Below are positions 24,023 to 32,405 of a stretch of DNA of 64,000 bases, piece after piece. The notes under the pieces were generated by a model. It did no database searches. It worked only from the letters and a program-made list of their open reading frames with translations, and had not been told where the DNA came from. The stretch covers positions 186,001-250,000 of the forward strand of contig NZ_JADWPD010000001.1 in NCBI RefSeq assembly GCF_017308975.1, written 5' to 3'. Each line of letters opens with the position of its first letter. Position 1 is the stretch's first letter. Made by a program: the position numbers and the translations under genes. The stretch is from Amycolatopsis sp. MtRt-6 (GTDB lineage: Bacteria > Actinomycetota > Actinomycetes > Mycobacteriales > Pseudonocardiaceae).

Positions 24023-25368
24023 CGTGTGCTCCTCGAGGGGAAGAAAAGTGCGGGGATGAAGGTCAGCGCCGACAGCGCCAGTGCCCAGGCGAACGTGGTG
24101 CCGAACGCCGCCGCCGGGGCCGCCGTGGCCGTGAGCTCGCTGTGGAGGATCGCGGCCAGCAGGGCGGTGCCCAGCGCGCCGCCGATGCGGTTGACCACGT
24201 TGAACGCGCTCGCCGCGCGGGGAATGCGGGACCGCTCCAGCGAGCCATACAGGGTGGTCATGCCCGGGGCCGTCGCCGCGCCCAGGCCGGCGCCGCGGAC
24301 CAGGAGGGACAGGCTCAGCAGAACGCCGCCGGGTGCCGAACCGAGCTGGGTGAACGCGATCGTGCCCACGAGGGAAAGCGCGATGCCGGCCAGCAGCATC
24401 CGGCGTGGCCCGAAGCGGGCCAGGAGCGGGCCGCTCGCCAGCATGACCGCCGCCGAGCCGAGCGCCTGGGGTGCCAGCAGCAGGCCCGCCCGCAACGCGC
24501 TCGCCTGCTCCACCTGCTGGTAGTACAGCGGAAGCAGCAGCATCGAGCTGTACAGCGAGGCCCCCAGCAGGAACGTGCTCGCGCTCGCGACCGCGAACCC
24601 CCTGGTGCGGAACAACCCCAGGTCGAGCACCGGCGACGGCACACGTGCCGCGTGGACGCCGTACGTCAGCAGCAGCACGGCCCCGGCCACCCAGACGACG
24701 ACCACGCCCTCGGCCAGGCCGTAGACGAGGGCAGCGAGCCCGGGTGAGAGCAAGGCGATGCCGCGGACGTCCAAGGGATCGTGGACGCCGGACGGCGGTG
24801 GCGCCGGGAGGAGCCGGCGCGCGAAGAGGAACGTCGCCACGCCCAGCGGGACGATCCCGAAGAACATCCAGCGCCACCCCAGGTCGGCCACCAGCGCGCC
24901 GCCGAGCATCGGGCCCAGCACCGGGGCCACCGTGGCCGGCAGGGTGATCACCCCGATCATCCGGCCCAGCGCCGGGCCCGCCGCCTGCGCGAACACCGCC
25001 TGCCCGACCGGCTGCATCAGCCCGCCGCCCAGCCCGTGCAGCACCCGGAAGGCCACCAGGGAAGGCGCGGACCAGGCGAAGCCGCACAGCAGCGTGCCCG
25101 CGGTGAAGATCGCCACCGCCGTCAGCCAGACCGCGCGGCCGCCGAACCGGTCGGTCAGCCAGCCCGACAGCGGGATGGCGGCCGAGGCCGCGAGCAGGTA
25201 CGCGCTCGCCACCCACTGCACCGTGGTCAGCGGACTGCCCAGGTCATCGGCGATCGCATCGATCCCGACGGTGACGATCGTCGCGTCGAGGATCGACAGG
25301 ACCGCGCCCATGATCAGCACCCCGCCGAGCCGCCACAGCGCCGCATCGGGCCGGACCGCCGTTGTCAT
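24019..25368 (-). CDS. MFS multidrug-type exporter coupled to mca
   Basis: A 449-residue EmrB/QacA-type major facilitator with 12-14 hydrophobic segments. SILDATIVTVGIDAI is the helix-1 signature of the DHA2 group, GWLTDRFGGRAVWL is motif A, and LPATVAPVLGPMLGGAL is the antiporter motif C. ATG 25368 has GGAGG five bases upstream; an in-frame GTG lies at 25374. Its stop overlaps the mca start. With a divergent TetR and three operator-like dyads in the gap, this forms a complete inducible efflux unit. Confidence 0.92.
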   Translation of the reverse strand: MTTAVRPDAALWRLGGVLIMGAVLSILDATIVTVGIDAIADDLGSPLTTVQWVASAYLLAASAAIPLSGWLTDRFGGRAVWLTAVAIFTAGTLLCGFAWSAPSLVAFRVLHGLGGGLMQPVGQAVFAQAAGPALGRMIGVITLPATVAPVLGPMLGGALVADLGWRWMFFGIVPLGVATFLFARRLLPAPPPSGVHDPLDVRGIALLSPGLAALVYGLAEGVVVVWVAGAVLLLTYGVHAARVPSPVLDLGLFRTRGFAVASASTFLLGASLYSSMLLLPLYYQQVEQASALRAGLLLAPQALGSAAVMLASGPLLARFGPRRMLLAGIALSLVGTIAFTQLGSAPGGVLLSLSLLVRGAGLGAATAPGMTTLYGSLERSRIPRAASAFNVVNRIGGALGTALLAAILHSELTATAAPAAAFGTTFAWALALSALTFIPALFFPSRSTR

Positions 25369-25387
25369 GCTCACCTCCCGGTTGATT

Positions 25388-25451
25388 AGGTCGAACCTCA
25401 GATTAGGTCGGACCCACTCACTGGGTCAAGCACAAACTTGGGTTCGACCCA
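25388..25451. promoter_or_regulatory. Three TetR operator-like dyads
   Basis: AGGTCGAACCT (25388-25398), AGGTCGGACCC (25405-25415) and TGGGTTCGACCCA (25439-25451) share the pattern RGGT-yCGr-ACCy. They lie between the divergent exporter start (25368) and tetR start (25466). A further CTGGGTC half-site is at 25421. Confidence 0.65.
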
Positions 25452-25465
25452 GTAGAGTGACGCGC

Positions 25466-26056
25466 ATGAGTGAGGGACTCCGGGACCGGAAGAAGCACGA
25501 GACCAGGAAGACCATCTCCGACGTCGCCACGCGGCTGTTCATCCGCAACGGCTTCGAGGACGTGACGATCGCCGAGATCGCCGCCGAGGCGCGAGTCGCC
25601 AAGATGACCGTGACGAACCACTTCCCGCGCAAGGAGGACCTGGTCTTCGACATCCGCGAAGACTTCGTGTCCTGGCCCACCGCCCTCATCCGCGACAGCG
25701 TCTTCCACGACACGCGCGAGCTGTACTTCGAAGCGCTCGGCGCCGAGCACGCACTGGTCGGCTTCTCCGGCCCCGGCTTCGTGCGGATGATCAAGGAAAG
25801 CCCGGTCCTGACGAACGCGCTGCACGAGCTGCACCGCGAGCGCGAGTCGGCGCTCACCGACCTCCTGGTCCGCCGCCACCCCCAAGAAGACCTGGCCCCG
25901 ACGCTCGCCGCCGCCCACCTCTCGACGGTCCTGCGGGTGCTCTTCCAGGAGGTCTTCGACCGGACCCTGGAGGACGAAAAAGCGATCGTCGAGGAGCTGT
26001 GGCCCCTCGCGGAACAGGCCTTCGACCAGCTCGAACCGGTCTACGGCCGCTACTAG
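25466..26056 (+). CDS. TetR-family repressor, divergent from the exporter-mca operon
   Basis: A 196-residue TetR regulator. The HTH spans about residues 12-58 (TRKTISDVATRLFIRNGFEDVTIAEIAAEARVAKMTVTNHFPRKEDL). The C-terminal ligand domain has no close named match. It very likely represses the exporter-mca operon and itself through the three dyads in the gap. ATG 25466 starts the conserved region at the usual distance. The stop interlocks with the DUF4328 stop (CTAG at 26053-26056). Confidence 0.9.
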   Translation: MSEGLRDRKKHETRKTISDVATRLFIRNGFEDVTIAEIAAEARVAKMTVTNHFPRKEDLVFDIREDFVSWPTALIRDSVFHDTRELYFEALGAEHALVGFSGPGFVRMIKESPVLTNALHELHRERESALTDLLVRRHPQEDLAPTLAAAHLSTVLRVLFQEVFDRTLEDEKAIVEELWPLAEQAFDQLEPVYGRY

Positions 26057-27090
26057 CGCGCGGCGCCGGCCGGCCGCGAAGCCCGCAGTTCCGGCTCGGG
26101 CGCGCCCCGCACCTTCAGGACGCGCATCTCGCGCACGTCCAGGGCGTCCGACGGCGCCAGCAACGCGGTGAACCGCCGCACCACCAGGGCCGTCAACACG
26201 GCCAGCGTGGCCGCGGAAAGGTCGGTCAGCGCGACCAGCACGACGCTGTCGGCCATCGACTGCACGTCGTCGCGGAAGCGCCAGATGATCGACACGCCGA
26301 GCAGGATCCAGTTCAGCAGCCAGGCGCCCCACCACACGAGCACCTGGCGCGAAGGCTGCGGCCGGGCGGCACGCGAGCGGCGGAGCACGGCGTGCTCCAG
26401 CTCGCCGACGACCGACAGCGCCAACGGCAGGTTCGCCACCGGCACGAGGACGCCGACGAGGACCTGCCACACCGGCCGCGGCGGGTCGTCACCCGACATG
26501 TCCGCCGCCGCCTGGCGCGCGACCAGCAGCCACCAGAGCGACAGCCCGGCGGGCAGCAGCGCGAGGATCGCCGCAAGCAGGCCAGCGGCGAGCACGAAAC
26601 CGTCGGAGAACGCCACCACCGAACGGGACAGCGCGGAATCGCGACCCTGGACGAGCAGGACGTACCGCCAGATCTCCGCGCCGGCGGCGGTGACGGCGAG
26701 CACGGCGAAGCCGAAGAGGACGGCGACCACGCTGCGGCCGAGCACCGGCACCCGGTCGATCGGGCGGATCTCGTCGGACGCCGTGCCCGGCACCGACGTC
26801 GGACGCCGCCAGACCAGGTTCGGGAAGCCCCAGCGCGGGGGCACCGGGTACGACGGCGGGCCGAGGTACGGCTCGGGCGGCACGACGCGGCGGCGTGGCC
26901 ACGCACCGGGCGGCGGGGTCGCCACCCAGCGCAGCCTCGGCCGGTGCGCCGGGCGCCGGTGGTAGGGGTACGGCTCCGGCTGGGCGGCCAGCGTCCGGCC
27001 CTGCAGCTGCTGCGCTGTCGGGGGCGGCGCCTGACGCGGCCAGTACCCGGGCGGGTTCGGCTGCCCGGCAGGAGGCTGACCCGGGTGCAA
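26053..27090 (-). CDS. DUF4328 membrane protein with proline-rich N-terminus
   Basis: A 345-residue protein. The first 100 residues are Pro, Arg and Tyr rich (PGQPPAGQPNPPGYWPRQAPPP...), followed by about six hydrophobic segments. WWLLVARQAAADM, RPVWQVLVGVLVPVANLPLALSVVGELEHAV and WWGAWLLNWILLGVS match DUF4328. Function unknown. The start is probably TTG 27090, 2 bases after the rhodanese stop; no strong ribosome-binding site supports it, so coupling with the rhodanese gene is likely. Confidence 0.78.
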   Translation of the reverse strand: MHPGQPPAGQPNPPGYWPRQAPPPTAQQLQGRTLAAQPEPYPYHRRPAHRPRLRWVATPPPGAWPRRRVVPPEPYLGPPSYPVPPRWGFPNLVWRRPTSVPGTASDEIRPIDRVPVLGRSVVAVLFGFAVLAVTAAGAEIWRYVLLVQGRDSALSRSVVAFSDGFVLAAGLLAAILALLPAGLSLWWLLVARQAAADMSGDDPPRPVWQVLVGVLVPVANLPLALSVVGELEHAVLRRSRAARPQPSRQVLVWWGAWLLNWILLGVSIIWRFRDDVQSMADSVVLVALTDLSAATLAVLTALVVRRFTALLAPSDALDVREMRVLKVRGAPEPELRASRPAGAAR

Positions 27091-27092
27091 GG

Positions 27093-27452
27093 CTAGATCA
27101 CTTCGGGTTCGATGCCGGGGTGCTCGCCGACCATCGGACGGCCTTCGCGCTGCCACGCGCCCATGCCGCCGGCCACGTTCACCGCGTCCCAGCCGCTCTG
27201 GTTGAGCCACGCCGCCGCGCGGGCGGACCGGCCGCCACTGCGGCAGATCACGTGGATCGGCTGGTCGTCGGGCAGGTCGGCCAGCTCGCCGACGCGGGCG
27301 GGCAGCTCCCCCATCGGGATGTGCACCGCGCCGGGCGCGTGCCCGGCGGCCCACTCGTCGTCTTCGCGGACGTCGAGCAGCACGAGGCCGTCCTTGGGCA
27401 GATCGCGGACCTCGGCGGTCGGCAGTTCAGCAGGGCTCACCACGATTCCCAT
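27093..27452 (-). CDS. Rhodanese-like sulfurtransferase domain protein
   Basis: A 119-residue single-domain rhodanese. LVLLDVREDDEWAAGHAPGAVHIPMGEL is the CH2A-type signature, and HVICRSGGRSARAAAWL carries the active-site Cys at the head of the CRSGGRS loop. It may transfer sulfane sulfur or act in redox or signalling; partner unknown. ATG 27452 directly precedes the conserved region. Confidence 0.92.
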   Translation of the reverse strand: MGIVVSPAELPTAEVRDLPKDGLVLLDVREDDEWAAGHAPGAVHIPMGELPARVGELADLPDDQPIHVICRSGGRSARAAAWLNQSGWDAVNVAGGMGAWQREGRPMVGEHPGIEPEVI

Positions 27453-27520
27453 GCTGCCATGCGGAGGCGTTGCCCGCGCGTGAGGTCGAGGTGTGCACAC
27501 CGGAACCGGCGGGCGGATTC

Positions 27521-27600
27521 GGGCATCACGCGTGATTGGGGAGGCCTCACGCGTGATTGGCGGGGCATCACGCGTGATTGGCGGGGCATCACGCGTTCAC
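27521..27600. repeat. Tandem 21-bp palindromic repeat array (second locus)
   Basis: Three full units with GTGATT at 27532, 27553 and 27574 and a fourth truncated unit at 27595, again exactly every 21 bp. The core ATCACGCGTGAT and the spacer TGGCGGGGC or TGGGGAGGC match the first array. It lies between the rhodanese start and the symporter stop, and the final unit runs into the symporter's last codons. Confidence 0.9.
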
Positions 27601-29387
27601 TTGCGGTGGCGGCCGCGGCCGGGGACGCGGGTCTTCTCCTCGGCCTGGCCGAACCGCGCGACGGCCCTGTCCCGCATGAAGCCGAGCGGGTCGGGGGCGT
27701 GCAGCCTCAGCATGATGTCGTGGACGTGCTCCGGGCGGCCGTAGCCGGTCACGCGGCTGACGAGGTACGTCGTCACGAAGGCGACCGGGACGGTGATCAG
27801 CGCGGGCTGGTTGACGAACCAGGGCGCCCAGCCGCCGGTGTAACCGCTCACGACGTTGACCACCAGCGCGGCCAGCACCAGGCCGCCGCCGACGAACATC
27901 CCGGCCAGCGCGCCCGGCCAGGACAGCTTGCGCCACCAGATGCCCAGTACCAGCAGCGGGCTGAACGTCGACGCGGCGAGCGCGAACGTCAGCCCGATCG
28001 ACAGCGAGATGTCCTCCGGCCGCAGCGCGACCGCCAGCGCGATCGGGAACAGCGCGACCAGCCCGGCCGCCACGCGGAAGTCACGCACCCGGCCGGGCAG
28101 CACGTCGGTCGACACCACCCCGGCGACGCTGACGAGCAGCCCGGACGTGCTGGACAGGAACGCGGAGAACGCGCCTGCCGCGGTCACCGCGCCGAGGATC
28201 TGGCCGCCGATCCCGGGCAGCATCGCCGAGGGCAGCTGCAGGATCGCCGCGTCCGCCTTCCCGGTCACCAGCAGCTCGGGGACGTACATCCGGGACAGCG
28301 CGCCCAGCAGCGTCGGGAAGAGGTAGAAGAGGCCGAGCAGGAGCAGGACGTGCACGGTCGTGCGGCGCGCGGCCTTGCCGTCGGGGTTGGTGTAGAAGCG
28401 GACCAGCACGTGGGGCAGGCCCATCGTGCCGAGGAACGTCGCGAACATCAGCGAGTACGTCTGGAGCAGGTCGGTGAGGCTGCCCGAGCCCGGGTGCAGC
28501 CAGTCCGCGTTGTCCGCGACCGAGTCGCTGACCACCGGGACCGGCGTGCCGGCCATGAACTTCAGCTTGGTGCCTTCGGAAACCGTGTGGGGCGCCAGCG
28601 GCGTCCAGTGCGTCGGGCCGGCCGCCGGGCCGTTGTCGGTGCGGCCGTAGGCGTAGAGGTAGGTGTCCGTGGTGACGTGCAGCGTGACGTCGGTCTGCAC
28701 GTCCACCGTGGTGTCGCTGACGAACACCGGCGGTGCGGGCGACCCGAGCGGCCGGAACCCGTCCGGGCTGCCGCCGGCGAAGAACACCATGCACAGCAGG
28801 AACGCGGGCACCGCGATCGCGAACAGCTTGAGCCAATACTGGAACGCCTGGACCACGGTGATCGCGCGCATCCCGCCGGAGATCACGTTGAAGGCGACCA
28901 CGATCATCACCGCGACCGCGCCGATCCACGCCGGCACGGGCAGGATCGTCGCCAGGGCCAGGCCGGCGCCCTGCAGCTGCGGGACCATGTACAGGATCCC
29001 GATGAACACGACGAACGCGGTGGAGAACCGGCGCAGCCCCTGCGAGCCGAGCCGCATCTCGACGAAGTCCGGCAGCGTGTACGCCCCGGACCGGCGCAGC
29101 GGCGCCGCCACGAACAGCATCAGCGCGAGGTAGCCCGCGGTGAAGCCGATCGGGAACCACAGCGCGTCGGCGCCGTCCTTCAGCACGATCCCGGCGATGC
29201 CGAGGAACGACGCGGCCGAAAGGTACTCACCGGAGATCGCGGCGGCGTTGCGGCGGGACCGCACGGTGCGCCGCGCGACCAGGAAGTCGTGCGTGCTCGT
29301 CGCCGACCGCGAGGAGCGGTGACCGAGGTAGGGCGTCACCACGGCGACCAGCACGATGCCGGTCAAGGCCCACGGGTTCAGCTGCAC
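27597..29387 (-). CDS. Sodium:solute symporter (acetate/pyruvate-type, SSS family)
   Basis: A 596-residue SSS transporter with about 13 hydrophobic segments. FLVARRTVRSRRNAAAISGEYLSAASFLGIAG and the SGGMRAITVVQAFQYWLKL helix are typical of the ActP/MctC monocarboxylate branch. A long extracellular loop (about residues 215-300) with many Thr and Asp is present. It is preceded by a DUF485-like small membrane protein, the usual partner of these carriers, and by a LytTR regulator, which suggests control by extracellular carboxylates. Start is GTG 29387. Confidence 0.9.
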   Translation of the reverse strand: MQLNPWALTGIVLVAVVTPYLGHRSSRSATSTHDFLVARRTVRSRRNAAAISGEYLSAASFLGIAGIVLKDGADALWFPIGFTAGYLALMLFVAAPLRRSGAYTLPDFVEMRLGSQGLRRFSTAFVVFIGILYMVPQLQGAGLALATILPVPAWIGAVAVMIVVAFNVISGGMRAITVVQAFQYWLKLFAIAVPAFLLCMVFFAGGSPDGFRPLGSPAPPVFVSDTTVDVQTDVTLHVTTDTYLYAYGRTDNGPAAGPTHWTPLAPHTVSEGTKLKFMAGTPVPVVSDSVADNADWLHPGSGSLTDLLQTYSLMFATFLGTMGLPHVLVRFYTNPDGKAARRTTVHVLLLLGLFYLFPTLLGALSRMYVPELLVTGKADAAILQLPSAMLPGIGGQILGAVTAAGAFSAFLSSTSGLLVSVAGVVSTDVLPGRVRDFRVAAGLVALFPIALAVALRPEDISLSIGLTFALAASTFSPLLVLGIWWRKLSWPGALAGMFVGGGLVLAALVVNVVSGYTGGWAPWFVNQPALITVPVAFVTTYLVSRVTGYGRPEHVHDIMLRLHAPDPLGFMRDRAVARFGQAEEKTRVPGRGRHRK

Positions 29388-29417
29388 GGGAGGAATCCTC
29401 GCACGAGTGGTGCGAAA

Positions 29418-29948
29418 CTAGTTTTCGATCATGTCCACGAACGCTCGTTCGTTGCGTTCGGCCAGCCGGTTGTACCAGATTCCGATACCGAACAGGAACG
29501 GGAACGGCAGCACCCCGAGGATCAGCCACGCCACCGGGATGCCCAGCAGGCTCGCCCGGGAGAACCCGGGGAGCAGGTAGAACAGCACCGGCAGCGAACC
29601 GAACACGACGACGACGAGCAGCGCGAGCAGTACCGCCGTCCGCAGCTGCACCTTCACCAGGTGGTCGCGGACGAGCAGCTTCCCCCAGCTGGTCTGTTCC
29701 TCCAGCTCGACCCGGGCGCGCAGGGTGCCGGCGCCGCGGCGGGGATCGTTGAGGATCACCCGCTCCCGCTTGGGTTTCGCGTGGTGCTCCGGCTTCGGCG
29801 GCGGTTCGTTCTCCGGCGCGGGCGGCAGGGATTCGACGACGGCCCGGTCGGTCGGCTGCGGCAACGGCCGCTGCCGGCCGCGCCTGCCGAGGGTCGGATC
29901 CGGTTCGCGGACGCCGTTCGCGCGGCGCTCGTAGAAGTCGTCGGTCAT
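29418..29948 (-). CDS. DUF485-like membrane partner of the symporter
   Basis: A 176-residue protein: a charged, Pro-rich cytoplasmic region (about 1-100), then two membrane helices (about 103-128 and 135-155), ending FGIGIWYNRLAERNERAFVDMIEN. The two-helix core and its place directly before an SSS carrier fit DUF485/MctC-type accessory proteins, although the long N-terminal extension is unusual. It starts at ATG 29948, 13 bases after the LytTR stop, and ends 30 bases before the symporter start. Confidence 0.82.
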   Translation of the reverse strand: MTDDFYERRANGVREPDPTLGRRGRQRPLPQPTDRAVVESLPPAPENEPPPKPEHHAKPKRERVILNDPRRGAGTLRARVELEEQTSWGKLLVRDHLVKVQLRTAVLLALLVVVVFGSLPVLFYLLPGFSRASLLGIPVAWLILGVLPFPFLFGIGIWYNRLAERNERAFVDMIEN

Positions 29949-29961
29949 GGCCGGTCCCGGT

Positions 29962-30783
29962 TCAGCCGTTCCGGCCCGAACCGACCAGCCGGTCCTTCAG
30001 CGCGCGGGTGTGCCGCCTGCTCACCGGCAGCACCTTCTCCTCGTTGCCGATGACGACCTGGTAGCCGCCCTGGCCCATGCGCAGCTCGGTGATGAGCGGC
30101 AGGGCGACCAGGAACGACCGGTGGATCCGGACGAACCCCGCCTTCTCCCAGCGCTCTTCGAGCTGGGCCAGCGGGATGCGGACCAGGTGGCTGCCTTCGG
30201 TGGTGAACAGCCGCGCGTAGTCGCCCTGCGCCTCGACCCAGCGGACCGAGGAGCGCGGGATGAGCTTGGTGGTGCCGGCCAGCTCGACCGGGATGACCTC
30301 GTCGTCGTTCTTCACCGGCTCGCCGCCCAGCGCGCCGGGCGGGGGCGCCGCGGCGGCGGCCAGCTTGTCCATCACGCGCGAGATCGCGCGGTCGAGGCGG
30401 TCCTGCTGGTACGGCTTGAGCACGTAGTCGAGGGCGCCGAGGTCGAAGGCGTTGACCGCCTCCTCGGCGTGGCCGGTGACGAACACCAGGCACGGCGAGG
30501 GCCGCAGCGCGGCGAACACCCGCGACATCTCCATCCCGGACAGGCCGGGCATGTCGATGTCCGCGAAGACGGCGTCGACGATCGGCAGGCCGCGGTCCTT
30601 GCGCTCGCGCAGCCTCGGGTCGTCGGTGGACAGCAACCGCAGCGCCTCGGAGGCGTCGATCGCCGGGAACACCTTCGCCACGTGCGGGCTGTTGCGCAGG
30701 CAGTGGACGAGTTCGTCAAGACCGTTCGGCTCGTCGTCCACGGCCAGGACCACGAGCTTCCGGGTGTCATCGTGAGCACTCAC
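29962..30783 (-). CDS. LytTR-family response regulator
   Basis: A 273-residue regulator. The receiver domain (about 1-130) has VLAVDDEPNG, the phosphoacceptor Asp in AVFADIDMPGLSG and the Lys in YVLKPYQ. The LytTR DNA-binding domain (about 165-265) has KLIPRSSVRWVEAQGDYARLFT and FVRIHRSFLVAL. GTG 30783 (SAHDDTRKL) was chosen for its AGGA at good spacing; ATG 30795 is possible. It is the likely partner of the LytS-type kinase at 33332-34648 and likely controls the symporter operon that follows. Confidence 0.9.
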   Translation of the reverse strand: MSAHDDTRKLVVLAVDDEPNGLDELVHCLRNSPHVAKVFPAIDASEALRLLSTDDPRLRERKDRGLPIVDAVFADIDMPGLSGMEMSRVFAALRPSPCLVFVTGHAEEAVNAFDLGALDYVLKPYQQDRLDRAISRVMDKLAAAAAPPPGALGGEPVKNDDEVIPVELAGTTKLIPRSSVRWVEAQGDYARLFTTEGSHLVRIPLAQLEERWEKAGFVRIHRSFLVALPLITELRMGQGGYQVVIGNEEKVLPVSRRHTRALKDRLVGSGRNG

Positions 30784-30848
30784 AGTGAAACGCATCCTGC
30801 CCATTGCCGAGTGCAATGTCCAGCCCCCGTCCGCCTGATGTGGGGAAA

Positions 30849-30868
30849 CCCGCGACCGGAGCCGCGGG
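30849..30868 (-). terminator. Hairpin after the GH16 gene
   Basis: CCCGCG / CGCGGG stem with an 8-base loop, flanked by G and C runs, starting 10 bases past the glucanase stop. Confidence 0.5.
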
Positions 30869-30877
30869 CCCCTCGTC

Positions 30878-32260
30878 TCAGTGCACGAAGGTGAACCAGT
30901 TGAGGTTCACGAAATCGGCAGGCTGGCCGCTCGTGAACGTCAGGTACACGTTGTGGACGCCGGTCACGGCGCTGATGTTCGCCGGGACGGTCCGCCAGCT
31001 CTGCCAGCCGCCGGTGTTGCCCACCGCGAAGCTGCCGATGGGCGCGTTGGACCGGCTGTCGAGCCGGACTTCGACGAGCCCGCTGACGCCGGCCGCCGCC
31101 CCGGACGCCACGCGGGCCTGGAAGTTCGTCGCCGCGCTGCTGCCGAAGTCGACGTTCGGGTAGAGGGCCCAGTCGCCGTTGGCGACCGCGCCGACGTTCC
31201 GGCCGCCGCCGGTGTCGGACGTCGCCTCGGTGATCAGGCCGGACTGCTGGCTGAACGACTCCGCCTGGATGGTGCTGTAGGCGCTGCCGCCACCGGTCGG
31301 CGGCGTGGTCGTGGTCGGCGGCGTCGTCGTGCCACCGCCGCCGCGGGTGGACACCGTGACGTAGTCGACGACCATCGGGTGCCCCGGCACGATCCCCGGC
31401 CCCGGCGTCGTGGTGCCGGAGTTGTTGTTGGGGAAGGCGCCGCCGATCGCGACGTTCAGCAGCACGAAGTAGCCGGCGTGGCTGGTCATGTTGGCCCACG
31501 TCGTCGCGTCGAGCTGGTTCTGGCTCACCGAGTGGAACTGCTGCCCGTCGACGAACCAGCGGAAGACCTGCGGGCTGGTGCTCGCGTCCCACTCGAAGCG
31601 GTAGGTGTGGAAGGCCGACTGGCAGCTGCTGCCGGGGCACGCGCGGTTGTTCGGCAGGCCGGTGGTCTCGTTGCACGGGCCGCCCGGGTTGACGCCGCAG
31701 TGCAGGACGCCCCAGACGGAGTTGATCCCGTTGACGTTCTCCATGATGTCGAACTCGCCGATGGCGGGCCAGTTCCAGTAGTTGCCGCGGTAGGGGCCGC
31801 CGAGGGCCCAGAAGGCCGGCCAGTAGCCGAGCGCGGCCGCGCCGGTGACGTTCGGCATCTGGAGCCGGCTTTCGATCCGCATGACACCGCCCGCCGGGGG
31901 CTTGAAGTCGGTGCGCTGGGTTTCGATCCGCGCCGACGTCCAGTTGCCCGCGCCGTCGCGCAACGGCGTGATGCGGAGGTTGCCGGCGCCGTCCTGGGCG
32001 AGGTTGGCCGTGCTCGCGGTGTAGTTCTGGATCTCGCCGGTGCCCCAGTTGGCGGGGCCGCCGGGGTAGCCGTGGCCGGTGTCGATGATCCAGTTCCCAC
32101 TGTTCGGCAGGGTTCCGGAGCCGCCGGTGAAATCGTCGGCGAAGACCGTGGTCCAGCCCGCTTCGGGCGGCGGGATGGAGGCGGCGGCGGGGAGCGTCAG
32201 GGGGACGGCGATGAGCGTGGCGCCGAGCACGGCGCCGATGGTGAACCGGAGTCGGGGCAT
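30878..32260 (-). CDS. Secreted GH16 endo-beta-1,3-glucanase with C-terminal CBM6
   Basis: A 460-residue secreted enzyme. It has a Sec signal peptide (residues 1 to about 28, cut near LPAAA), a GH16 catalytic domain (about 35-300) with the catalytic E-x-D-x-x-E motif in GEFDIMENVN, a Gly/Thr/Pro linker, and a C-terminal CBM6-type beta-sandwich (about 325-460: YSTIQAESFSQQSG..., GDWALYPNVDFG). Members of this layout hydrolyse laminarin-like beta-1,3-glucans of fungal walls. The AAGGAGG ribosome-binding site lies 8 bases before ATG 32260 but inside a 12-bp inverted repeat (see 32271-32323). Confidence 0.94.
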   Translation of the reverse strand: MPRLRFTIGAVLGATLIAVPLTLPAAASIPPPEAGWTTVFADDFTGGSGTLPNSGNWIIDTGHGYPGGPANWGTGEIQNYTASTANLAQDGAGNLRITPLRDGAGNWTSARIETQRTDFKPPAGGVMRIESRLQMPNVTGAAALGYWPAFWALGGPYRGNYWNWPAIGEFDIMENVNGINSVWGVLHCGVNPGGPCNETTGLPNNRACPGSSCQSAFHTYRFEWDASTSPQVFRWFVDGQQFHSVSQNQLDATTWANMTSHAGYFVLLNVAIGGAFPNNNSGTTTPGPGIVPGHPMVVDYVTVSTRGGGGTTTPPTTTTPPTGGGSAYSTIQAESFSQQSGLITEATSDTGGGRNVGAVANGDWALYPNVDFGSSAATNFQARVASGAAAGVSGLVEVRLDSRSNAPIGSFAVGNTGGWQSWRTVPANISAVTGVHNVYLTFTSGQPADFVNLNWFTFVH

Positions 32261-32270
32261 CGGGGACGAC

Positions 32271-32323
32271 CTCCTTGTCGACCGGATTTGTTGCCGTTCA
32301 CAACAAAGCCCGTCGACAAGGAG
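32271..32323 (-). promoter_or_regulatory. Inverted repeat sequestering the GH16 ribosome-binding site
   Basis: In the glucanase mRNA, CTCCTTGTCGAC (32323-32312) pairs perfectly with GTCGACAAGGAG (32282-32271), which contains the Shine-Dalgarno AAGGAG. An inner pair TTTGTTG / CAACAAA (7 bp, 7-base loop) continues the stem, giving about 21 paired bases with a short mismatched stretch between the two stems. As RNA this would hide the ribosome-binding site. As DNA it could be an operator, or a terminator for the upstream gene. Confidence 0.65.
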
Positions 32324-32405
32324 ACCCGAGGTGGTGGCGCGATTCCAGAGGCGTTACCGGGGTTGGGTGATCCGGGTCACAAACTCTGCCCGGAAGGCCA
32401 CTGGC

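Noticed and set aside
26895..30053. Very long open frame (over 1000 codons) on the plus strand
   Set aside because: It is antisense to the DUF4328, rhodanese, symporter and DUF485-like genes, consists of Arg/Gly/His/Pro-rich low-complexity sequence, and reflects the lack of stop codons in GC-rich DNA.
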